Positions 43,556 to 51,065 of a stretch of DNA of 64,000 bases are shown here, one piece after another. A program made the translations under genes and the position numbers. The notes under the pieces are model-generated. The model was given only the letters and a program-made list of their open reading frames with translations, had not been told where the DNA came from and did not search any database. Where the stretch lies: NCBI RefSeq assembly GCF_016427535.1, contig NZ_JAELXV010000002.1:372001-436000 (forward strand). The letters run 5' to 3'. The DNA is from Hymenobacter sp. BT559. Its GTDB lineage: Bacteria; Bacteroidota; Bacteroidia; Cytophagales; Hymenobacteraceae. Every line of letters begins with the position of its first letter. The first letter of the stretch is position 1.

Positions 43556-45034
43556 TTAGTAGCCAGCGTTCTGCGTAAGAAGCGAATTATTGTTGATTTC
43601 GCGCTGCGGAATGGGCAGGACAAAGCGTTGGTCGCTAGCATACACGGCGGGCGAAGCCGGGACGGCGGGCGAATCAGCTGTGGCTGGCTTGGCCGCTACG
43701 GCCGGAATGACAATGCCATTAACGCGGTGCAGGTCGTGGATGCGGAAGCCTTCGAAGGCTAGCTCTAGCTGGCGCTCACGCAGGACATCGTCAAGCGTAA
43801 CGGTAGCAAGGGCAGTGGCCCCCGAACGCGTCCGCACAGCATTTACGTCGGCCGTGGCCGAGGTAGTGTTGCCGGCCCGTACATCGGCCTCGGCCCGAAT
43901 GAGGTACATCTCGGCTAGGCGAACAATAGGAATGTTCTGGCCATAGGTGCGCCACTTCAAGGTCCGCAGACGGTTGCGGCGGCTGTTGCCATCGCTCAGG
44001 TAGATAAGCTTCTTAGTCGTGATAGCCGATAGCGAGTCGGTGCCGCGCACATCGCCGCTGCCGTAGCCGTACTGGTTGGCAAAAGCGCCCGAGATAAACA
44101 CGTCGCCGCGGCCGTAAAGCACGGTTTGGTCGCCATTGGGGCTGTAGCCGGCAAAGTAGGTAGCTAGGCCATCGTTGCTGGTGCCCGCGTTGTTTTGGTC
44201 GTTCTGCTGAATCTCGAAGAGGCTTTCTGCGCTGTTACGGTTGGCAAATACTGCTGCTACCGAGCCAACGAGGCTAGCGCCACTGTTGGTGATAACGTCG
44301 TTAGCCATGTCACGGGCGGCTGTGTAGTTGCCTTGCTGCAAGTACACGCGCGCCAGCATAGCCTCGGCCGAGTACTTCGATGCGCGAGTTACGTTCTGGG
44401 TGGGCAGCATGGTAGAGGCCGTGCGCAGGTCAGTGAGTATTTGCGTATATACCTCCTCTACCGAAGCGCGGGGTAGCTTCACGTCGGCCTGCTCGGTAGT
44501 CGTAATCGGCACGATGTTGATGGGCACGCCCGGCTGCGTATTGCCACCCCCGGCCTGGTACTGCTGCGCAAACAGGCGCACCAGCTCGAAGTACATGATA
44601 CCCCGGATGTAGTGGGCCTCGCCTTCAAACTGCTTGCGCTGGCCGGCATCGGTCACGGCGGGCAAGGCATTCAAAATCAAGTTGCACTGGTTGATGGCGT
44701 TGTAGGCCTGCGTCCAGATACCCTGGGAGTTCGACAAGGTCGAAATCTGGGTGTGCAACGAGATTTGGCGGTAGTTCTGGAAGGTACCCGCCCACGAGAT
44801 ATAGCCGTTGCTGGCCATGAGTTCGGGTACCAGAATCAGGTCGGTGCCATAGAGGCGAGGGTCGTCGAGGCGAGCGTAGGCACCTACTACGGCGGCGCTC
44901 ACTTTCTGCGAAGTGTTGTAGGCGTCGTCGGCGTTGATGCTCTGCTGGGGTTCTATCTGCAGCGCGTCTTTGCAGCCCGCTAGGCTTAGGCCCAGGGCTA
45001 AGACACCGGCGGACCAGCTGAATATATTTTTCAT
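43556..45034 (-). CDS. SusD/RagB family nutrient-binding outer-membrane lipoprotein (pair 1)
   Basis: The 492-residue surface lipoprotein has a lipobox in LSLAGC, the SusD N-terminal motif DALQIEPQQSINADDAYNT, TPR-like helices (EGEAHYIRGIMYFELVRLFAQ, YSAEAMLARVYLQQGNYTAA) and the C-terminal signature RNRLRTLKWRTYG...IPIVRLAEMYLIRAEADVR with ERQLELAFEGFRIHDLHR. SusD caps the SusC barrel and captures glycans, peptides or other oligomers. It lies 21 bp after the SusC gene and is co-transcribed. No glycosidase is adjacent, so the substrate may be peptide-like or processed elsewhere. Confidence 0.95.
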   Translation of the reverse strand: MKNIFSWSAGVLALGLSLAGCKDALQIEPQQSINADDAYNTSQKVSAAVVGAYARLDDPRLYGTDLILVPELMASNGYISWAGTFQNYRQISLHTQISTLSNSQGIWTQAYNAINQCNLILNALPAVTDAGQRKQFEGEAHYIRGIMYFELVRLFAQQYQAGGGNTQPGVPINIVPITTTEQADVKLPRASVEEVYTQILTDLRTASTMLPTQNVTRASKYSAEAMLARVYLQQGNYTAARDMANDVITNSGASLVGSVAAVFANRNSAESLFEIQQNDQNNAGTSNDGLATYFAGYSPNGDQTVLYGRGDVFISGAFANQYGYGSGDVRGTDSLSAITTKKLIYLSDGNSRRNRLRTLKWRTYGQNIPIVRLAEMYLIRAEADVRAGNTTSATADVNAVRTRSGATALATVTLDDVLRERQLELAFEGFRIHDLHRVNGIVIPAVAAKPATADSPAVPASPAVYASDQRFVLPIPQREINNNSLLTQNAGY

Positions 45035-45055
45035 ATCTAACTAAAGGACAAATTA

Positions 45056-48000
45056 TTAAAAGCCTATGTTCACGCCCAGCAAGTACGTCTTAGCCAGCGG
45101 CGGCGTGTAGAAGTCGTGGCCTAGCAAGTAGCTGGCAGTACCTAGGCCGTAGGTGTTTACCTCGGGGTCGTAGCCGGTGTACTTAGTGAAGGTGGCCAGG
45201 TTCTGGCCCGTAATGTAGATGCGCAGCGTTTGGATGTGTCCACGCTTCACGAGCTCGGCCGGCAGGTTGTACCCTAGGGTCACGTTCTTGATGCGGAAGA
45301 ACGAACCATCCTGAATCCAGCGCGACGAAGTGTTGGTGCCATTAGAAGCGCCGAAGCGCGCCTGCGGTACCGAGGTAATGTCGCCGGGGTTCTGCCAGCG
45401 GTTGAGCTGGTCGATGGTCTGGTTGTCGAAGAAGTCAGCGTTGGCCGACTGGTACGTACCTGCCGAGTTGTAGATGTCGTTGCCGTAGGTAAACTGCCCG
45501 AGCGCGCTCAGGTCGAAGCCCTTGTAGTTAACGGTCGTGTTAACACCACCCGTAAACTTGGGGTTCGGGTTGCCTACTTTCTGAATTGGGGCGGCCGCGT
45601 AGCTGTTGGTCGTTGAGCCATCGGCGTTGTAGTAGAGGGCGTCGCCATTGGCAGCATCCACACCAGCGTATTTCTTGGTGTAGAACACACCTAGGGGCTC
45701 GCCAGCCTGCACCCGGCTAATGGTATTGCCGGTCGGGATGATGGGTGTCGGCAGGTCGGTAATCAGGTTGCGGTTAAACGACATGTTACCGCCCACTGTC
45801 CACTTCACGTCCCCGTCGAGGATGCGGCCGTTCAGTGAGATTTCAAGGCCTTTGTTGCGCAGGCCACCTACGTTTTCGGTGATGGTGGTATAGCCGCTCA
45901 CCAGCTGCAGTTGGCGGTTGAGCAGCAAGCCAGTGGTGTTCTTTTGGTAGAGGTCTACCTCACCGGTGATGCGGTTGTCGAGGAAGCCAAATTCTACCCC
46001 TAGGTCCACCTGCTTGGTAGTTTCCCAGCTCAGGTTGGGGTTGCCAAGGGCGGCATCCGGGGCAATGCCCGACTGGTCGGCGTAGGGTAGGGCCGACACC
46101 AAGCGGCGCGAGCTGAAGTTGCCAATCTCGCCGTTGCCGGTGACGCCGTAGCTGGCGCGCAGCTTCAGGTAATTAATGATTTCGTTGCCCTTCAGGAAGC
46201 TTTCTTCCGACAGCAGGTAGCCCACCGAGCCGGCCCCGAAGGTGCCGTAGCGGTTGTTGGCCCCGAAGCGCGACGAGCCGTCGCGGCGCACGCTACCCGA
46301 CAGCAGGTACTTGCCCTGGAAGTTGTAGTTGGCGCGGGCGAAGTACGAGAGGAAGGAGTAGCCGGTACCAAACGACGTATTACCGCCCGTTTTCACGGCT
46401 GCGCTGGCAATGCGCGTGAACTGCGGCGTAGGGAAGCCCCGGCCCTCGGCCGACGTCACCTTCTGGTCGGCACGCTGGTACGACTCACCCGCCAACACGT
46501 CGAAGTGATGGTTTTCGCCAAGGTTGAAGGCGTAGGTTAGCGTGTTCGTGTTTGTGTAGTTAACCGTCTGCGTCTGCGAGTTGAAGGCGTAGCCGGTGGC
46601 GCCGCCGTCTTGGGTGCCCGCACCGCGCACGAGGTCCTCATTCAGGTTCAGGAAGTCGCCCCCAACTTCGGTGCGCAGCACTAGGCCCTTCAGGATGGTC
46701 CAGTTGAGGTAGGCCGTGGTGAACGAGCGGTAGGTACCAGCCCGGTTCGAGCCCAGTTCCTGGTCAAGTAGGTTGTTGTAGTAGATAGTGCTGGTGTTCA
46801 GCGCGCCCGTGGTGGGGTCGTACTGCGGCTGCAGCGGCGTGAGCGCATTGAGCTGCAAGGGGTTCGAGAAGGCATTGTCGCCCGATACCCGGTCGTTGAC
46901 GGTGCGCGCTAGCGACACGTTCAGCCCTACCTTGAGGTTTTCGTAGATGCTGTGGTCGAGGTTCAGGCGCAGGCTACCCCGCCGGAAGCGGTTGCCGATG
47001 ATAATACCCTTCTGGTCATTGAAGGTGCCGCTCAAAAAGAAGCGCGTTTTGGCATCGCCGCCCGATGCGCTAAAGTCGTACTGCGCCACGTTGGCGCCGC
47101 CTTTGAAGAGCTTAAACTTACCGTTGTTGCGGAAGGCTAGGCGGTCCCAGGGGGTGTTGTCGGTCGAGTTGTAGTCGAGGCTGCCTTCCCCAGCATACGC
47201 GTCGGCCAGCGTGGGGTATTGCGTCTCGCTATCAGGACCGATGAGGCCCGCATTGGTCATCGACTCGCTCAGCAGCGTGCGGTACTGGTCGGCATTCAGA
47301 AACTGGCGAAAGCGCGTGGGCGCGCTAATACCGTAGTAATAGCCCACGTTCACCTTAGTCTGGCCCTGGCGACCTTTCTTGGTGTTAATGAGGACTACAC
47401 CGTTCGAGGCGCGCGAGCCATAGATGGCCGAGGCCGAAGCATCTTTTAGAATACTGATGCTCTCGATGTCGTTGGGGTTGAGGTCAGCCAGTGGGTTTAG
47501 GGGCTCGTCGCCGGCCTGCGACTGGTCCTGGAACGTAATCGGTACGCCATCAATAACGTATAGCGGGCGGTTCGACGCCGTTACCGACGATGTGCCGCGC
47601 ACCTGAATGTTGATGCCTTGCCCCAGCTTACCGCTACCTTGGTTGATAACTACGCCTGGCGTGCGGCCCTGGATGGCTTGCTCGAAGCTCGTAACGGGCT
47701 GGTTTTCGACCACGCTGCCCGAGAGCTGGGTCACGGCGCCCGTGAGGTCGGCCTTGCTTTGGGTGCCGTAGCCCACTACCACCGCCTCGTTGAGGGTGCT
47801 AGTGCTGGCTTGCAGCGTTATGTTGAGGGTCGTTTGGTTGCCTACGGCCACCGTTTGGGTCGTATAGCCGATAGAGCTGATAACTAGCGTGGCGCCGGGC
47901 TTCACGTTTAGCGAGAAGGTGCCGTCGCCCGAGGTAGCCGTGCCATTAGTAGTGCCTTGCTCCAAAACAGTAACTCCCGGTAGCGGGCCACTGTCTGAGC

Positions 48001-48085
48001 CTATTACACGCCCGCTGATTGCCGAGGACTGGGCAAATGCGGGCAGAGCAGCCACCACCAGCAAAGGGGTGAACATGTTTCTCAT
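45056..48085 (-). CDS. SusC/RagA family TonB-linked outer-membrane protein (pair 1)
   Basis: The 1009-residue outer-membrane transporter begins at the ATG at 48085 with signal MRNMFTPLLVVAALPAFAQ; a longer frame to 48217 adds a Phe/Pro-rich stretch that is not credible. It has an N-terminal carboxypeptidase-regulatory-like domain (ISGRVIGSDSGPLPGVTVLEQGTTNG), the TonB-box/plug start EAVVVGYGTQSKADLTGAV, the plug with PLYVIDGVPI and SILKDASASAIYGSRASNGVVLI, then a 22-strand barrel ending GVNIGF. It imports the substrate handed over by the SusD encoded downstream. Confidence 0.95.
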   Translation of the reverse strand: MRNMFTPLLVVAALPAFAQSSAISGRVIGSDSGPLPGVTVLEQGTTNGTATSGDGTFSLNVKPGATLVISSIGYTTQTVAVGNQTTLNITLQASTSTLNEAVVVGYGTQSKADLTGAVTQLSGSVVENQPVTSFEQAIQGRTPGVVINQGSGKLGQGINIQVRGTSSVTASNRPLYVIDGVPITFQDQSQAGDEPLNPLADLNPNDIESISILKDASASAIYGSRASNGVVLINTKKGRQGQTKVNVGYYYGISAPTRFRQFLNADQYRTLLSESMTNAGLIGPDSETQYPTLADAYAGEGSLDYNSTDNTPWDRLAFRNNGKFKLFKGGANVAQYDFSASGGDAKTRFFLSGTFNDQKGIIIGNRFRRGSLRLNLDHSIYENLKVGLNVSLARTVNDRVSGDNAFSNPLQLNALTPLQPQYDPTTGALNTSTIYYNNLLDQELGSNRAGTYRSFTTAYLNWTILKGLVLRTEVGGDFLNLNEDLVRGAGTQDGGATGYAFNSQTQTVNYTNTNTLTYAFNLGENHHFDVLAGESYQRADQKVTSAEGRGFPTPQFTRIASAAVKTGGNTSFGTGYSFLSYFARANYNFQGKYLLSGSVRRDGSSRFGANNRYGTFGAGSVGYLLSEESFLKGNEIINYLKLRASYGVTGNGEIGNFSSRRLVSALPYADQSGIAPDAALGNPNLSWETTKQVDLGVEFGFLDNRITGEVDLYQKNTTGLLLNRQLQLVSGYTTITENVGGLRNKGLEISLNGRILDGDVKWTVGGNMSFNRNLITDLPTPIIPTGNTISRVQAGEPLGVFYTKKYAGVDAANGDALYYNADGSTTNSYAAAPIQKVGNPNPKFTGGVNTTVNYKGFDLSALGQFTYGNDIYNSAGTYQSANADFFDNQTIDQLNRWQNPGDITSVPQARFGASNGTNTSSRWIQDGSFFRIKNVTLGYNLPAELVKRGHIQTLRIYITGQNLATFTKYTGYDPEVNTYGLGTASYLLGHDFYTPPLAKTYLLGVNIGF

Positions 48086-48445
48086 ATAGAATGGAATAAT
48101 TGGTAAAAAAGGATAAGAGCGAGTAGGCCATTTGGGTGGGGAAAAACTAAAAAAAGCAAAAGGCCAACTACAAAGAAAATAGGTGCTTATTGGAGAATAG
48201 ATGAAAAAAATTAACATTCAGTTGAATTATTGATAGTGTAGGGCGCGTGAAGAGGCTGAAAAAGGCTCTACCTAAGCAGAATAGGGGGCATGGTAGCTGT
48301 ATAGGTGAAATGCTGAGTTCTCGCTCAGCCAGCAGTAGGTGAGGCTTGATTAGCCGAGTCTCCGGACTTGTGCGGCGGTGTGCAACCATTGGAGGCCCTA
48401 GGTGGCTCTACCAACTACAACTGACCCACAACCACTCCTCCTGTT
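48086..48445. other. Divergent intergenic region between SusC pair 1 and the peptide gene
   Basis: This is a 360-bp, partly AT-rich gap with no ORF of note. It must hold divergent promoters for the SusC-SusD pair (minus) and the small peptide gene (plus). On the minus strand TTTTCTTTG near 48170 is only a weak -7 candidate, and none is obvious on the plus strand. Confidence 0.4.
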
Positions 48446-48613
48446 ATGAAACTCTCAAAAGCTTTACTCAGCGCCATCTTGGTCGGCGTGACCGTGCAAG
48501 CCACTACCAGCTGCGGCAAAAAGGGTGACCCCAAGCCCAAAGAATTGGCGGGCCAAGCTAACCAGGGTGAGAAAAAAGAGCCCTATAACTGCCCGGCCTG
48601 CGGCCTAGGCTAA
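48446..48613 (+). CDS. Small Cys-containing precursor peptide (candidate MNIO-modified RiPP)
   Basis: This 55-residue ORF runs from ATG to TAA. The N-terminus looks like a lipoprotein or Sec signal (MKLSKALLSAILVGVTVQ) reaching TTSCGKKGDP, with Cys23 as a possible lipidation site. A Lys/Gln/Glu-rich linker follows, and the C-terminus is YNCPACGLG, with Cys49 and Cys52 near the end. It lies 3 bp before a DUF692/MNIO enzyme gene. MNIO enzymes oxidatively modify Cys in short peptides, often near the C-terminus of a precursor with a leader or signal peptide. I infer that this is the substrate and that CPACGLG is the core. It could instead be an unmodified small lipoprotein. Confidence 0.75.
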   Translation: MKLSKALLSAILVGVTVQATTSCGKKGDPKPKELAGQANQGEKKEPYNCPACGLG

Positions 48614-48616
48614 GCC

Positions 48617-49750
48617 GTGGATACGCCGGAAACCCCTGCTGTGCTGGCCGCCCTCGCCTGCAACCTGGATGCGGACATCCTGAGCGCCGCGCTCCCGCTG
48701 CTGGAAGCGGGCCAAGTCGACGCCCTCGAATGGTCGTTTGATGCGCTGTACTGGGCCAGTGAGGTACCCGCTTGGTTTACGGAGCTGCTGCACGCTTATA
48801 GCAGCGAGCAGCGGCTGCTAGGCCACGGCGTGTACTTCTCGCTGCTGTCGGGCCGCTGGACCAGCGAGCAGCAACAGTGGCTGTGCCAGCTGCGCGAACT
48901 GGCGCAGCGCTACTCGTTTGCGCACGTTACCGAGCATTTTGGGGCGTTTACGGGCCAAAACTTTCATGCCGGGGCCCCGCTCTCGGTGCCGTACTCGCCG
49001 GTGGCATTGCGAATTGGGCAAGACCGTCTGGCGCGCCTTGCAGAGGCGGCCCGGTGCCCGGTGGGGCTCGAAAACCTGGCCTTCGCTTATTCGCTCGACG
49101 AGGTGAAGCGCCAGGGCGATTTTTTATCAGCATTGCTGGCGCCCGTCAACGGTTTTCTGATACTGGACCTGCACAACCTGTATTGCCAGCTCCACAACTT
49201 TTCTATTGACTACGAGGAGCTCCTAGGATGCTACGAGCTAGACCGGGTGCGCGAAATCCACATTTCGGGCGGCAGCTGGGAAAATTCGCAGTTGCTGCCC
49301 ACTCGCAGAATCCGACGCGATACCCACGACGAGGCTGTGCCCACGGAGGTGTTTGAACTGCTGGCACGCACCCTGCCGCGCTGCCCCAATCTAAAGTATG
49401 TCGTGCTAGAGCAGCTCGGCACCAGCCTCAAGACTGAGGCCAGCCAGGTGCAGTTTCGGCGCGACTTTGCCCAGATGGCGGCGCTGGTGCAGCAGCACAA
49501 CCACGCGCCTAGGTCGGTGCCCAGCGCCTTTTTGCCGCGCTGGCCGGCCCTGCCGGCGCTGGCCGTGCAAGACGACCTGCTGCACGAGCAGCAGCGGCAG
49601 CTCTCACACATTCTGGAAACGGCTACCTCGCTGCCCGAGGCGCAACAGCGGCTGCGGGCGTCGGTGCTAGCCCATTCGGCTTGGCAGATAGAGCATTGGG
49701 AGCCCTACATGCTGGAGACAGCGCTCAGTATTGCGCAAAAATGGAAGTAG
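48617..49750 (+). CDS. DUF692 family multinuclear non-heme iron oxidase (MNIO)
   Basis: The 377-residue enzyme has a DUF692 TIM-barrel with candidate iron ligands in order: His70 (LLGHGVYFS), His103/Glu106/His107 (HVTEHFGAF), Glu152 (GLENLAF), Asp184/His186/Asn187 (LDLHNLYC), Glu213/His215 (REIHISGG), Asp235/His237 (RDTHDEAV), Glu265 (VVLEQLG). Family members (MbnB, TglH, ChrH) use two or three irons to rearrange peptide cysteines. An extra 90-residue helical C-terminus (LLHEQQRQLSHILETA...) could bind the peptide. The GTG at 48617 follows the peptide stop by 3 bp, so the two are coupled. No partner RRE protein is adjacent. Confidence 0.88.
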   Translation: MDTPETPAVLAALACNLDADILSAALPLLEAGQVDALEWSFDALYWASEVPAWFTELLHAYSSEQRLLGHGVYFSLLSGRWTSEQQQWLCQLRELAQRYSFAHVTEHFGAFTGQNFHAGAPLSVPYSPVALRIGQDRLARLAEAARCPVGLENLAFAYSLDEVKRQGDFLSALLAPVNGFLILDLHNLYCQLHNFSIDYEELLGCYELDRVREIHISGGSWENSQLLPTRRIRRDTHDEAVPTEVFELLARTLPRCPNLKYVVLEQLGTSLKTEASQVQFRRDFAQMAALVQQHNHAPRSVPSAFLPRWPALPALAVQDDLLHEQQRQLSHILETATSLPEAQQRLRASVLAHSAWQIEHWEPYMLETALSIAQKWK

Positions 49751-50160
49751 CTGTGGAGAAAAAGGGCCTTGCTTTTATAACAAGCAGCCTGGGTAAGGCA
49801 AAAGAAGGCGCGAAAGAAGAGGGCTAAATAGCGCGTTTTTAGTAGCTTAAAGTCCGAAAAAGCAACTCTAGGGTAAATGACTTTGAAGATTTAACTATTT
49901 GTTAATCAAAATCTCATCTAGTAGAGCTTAAAACGAGGATAAGAGAGAATGTACTTATTTGATAAGGAATAGCTAAAAAACGGGACTACATAGCTAAAGT
50001 AGCATGTCGCAAAATTGCGCTGTTTGTCCTTTGGTTAGGTAGAAAGAAGCGCGTGCTTTGAGGACAAGAACGAGCTGCTCTTAGCTGTTAGATGCAACAG
50101 CCAGGAGAGAGGCTATTTCTTGACACTCACACTCTTCCTTTTCCCAAACCAATTTCTAGT
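49751..50160. other. AT-rich intergenic region before the metalloprotease gene
   Basis: This 410-bp gap has no recognisable gene. It is clearly AT-richer than the flanking genes, has several A/T runs, and probably carries the protease promoter. No exact TAnnTTTG was seen. CTGTTTGTCCTTTGG near 50020 is a weak candidate. Confidence 0.4.
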
Positions 50161-50967
50161 ATGTCTAAGTTTTCCCTCTTGCTGGCGCTGGGCGCCAGTG
50201 CAGCCCTGGCCCTGACGGGCTGCCAGAAAACCGCCGAAGACGTTGCAAAACCCACCGATATTTCGACTGATGTAGCGGCCCAGGTAAAAGCGCTCGGCTT
50301 TAGCACCCAAGACATGCAAGCTGTGGAAGGTGGCTACCGGGTAGAAGGTGACATTCTGCTCACCCCGGAGCTGCTGGCTAGCAAAACCAACTACTCAATG
50401 CTGCGCGTGGGTGCCGACGAGCAGTACCGCACCACCAACCTGGTGGGCCGCCTGCCGCGCGTGCTTACCGTCAGCATCTCGAGTCAGTTTCCCTCGGTTT
50501 ATGTGACAGCGATTGACGAGGCTATTCGCCGCTACAACGCGCAGGGACTGCAGCTGACGTTCCGGCGCATCACGACGGGCACGGCCAACCTGCCCGTCAA
50601 GTATTCGTCGAACCTAGGGTCGGGCGTACTGGGCCAATCGGGCGGTTTTCCGCAAAATGGGGAGCCAGCTCCCGGTTTCACGCTTGTGCCTAACGTGATT
50701 AATAGCACGAATGTCAACTACATCGCTACCATCATGGCGCACGAGATGGGCCACTGCATTGGTTTCCGCCACACCGACTACATGAACCGCGCGTATAGCT
50801 GCGGCGGCACGGCTACCAACGAGGGCGCTAGCACTGTGGGAGCCATCCTCGTTCCCGGCACGCCTTCGGCACCCGACCCCAACTCGTGGATGCTGGCCTG
50901 CGTGGGCAACGGTGTAAACCGGCCTTTCAACGCCAACGACGTGACGGCGCTTAACTACCTCTACTAA
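50161..50967 (+). CDS. Zinc metalloprotease lipoprotein (M57-like, HExxHxxGxxH)
   Basis: The 268-residue lipoprotein has signal and lipobox LGASAALALTGC. The catalytic motif HEMGHCIGFRH (residues about 200-210) is a complete HExxHxxGxxH zinc site followed by TDYMNR, matching the M57/metzincin type common in Bacteroidota. Upstream is a compact domain with RVLTVSISSQFPSVYVTAIDEAIRRYNAQGLQL. The C-terminus ends FNANDVTALNYLY. I use the ATG at 50161 rather than an upstream ATG at 50092, since it starts the signal. It may be surface-exposed. It is convergent with the S8 protease. Confidence 0.88.
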   Translation: MSKFSLLLALGASAALALTGCQKTAEDVAKPTDISTDVAAQVKALGFSTQDMQAVEGGYRVEGDILLTPELLASKTNYSMLRVGADEQYRTTNLVGRLPRVLTVSISSQFPSVYVTAIDEAIRRYNAQGLQLTFRRITTGTANLPVKYSSNLGSGVLGQSGGFPQNGEPAPGFTLVPNVINSTNVNYIATIMAHEMGHCIGFRHTDYMNRAYSCGGTATNEGASTVGAILVPGTPSAPDPNSWMLACVGNGVNRPFNANDVTALNYLY

Positions 50968-50994
50968 GCCCGTAGCTACTACGGTTTAGTAACG

Positions 50995-51030
50995 AAAACC
51001 CCCGGCCTGCATCTAGGCCGGGGGTTTTTT
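50995..51030. terminator. Rho-independent terminator after the metalloprotease gene
   Basis: A perfect 14-bp stem (50995-51008 with 51015-51028) has a 6-nt loop and a T-tract on the plus strand. On the minus strand it also has a U-run, so it may serve the converging S8 gene too. Confidence 0.88.
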
Positions 51031-51065
51031 GTGCGCCTAGGGCGCTGGGGCCGGGCGTCTCGCTA

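Noticed and set aside
48346..48528. Alternative frame overlapping the small peptide gene on the plus strand
   Set aside because: It has no signal or conserved end, while the 48446 frame has a lipobox-like leader, a Cys-Pro-Ala-Cys tail and tight coupling to the MNIO gene.
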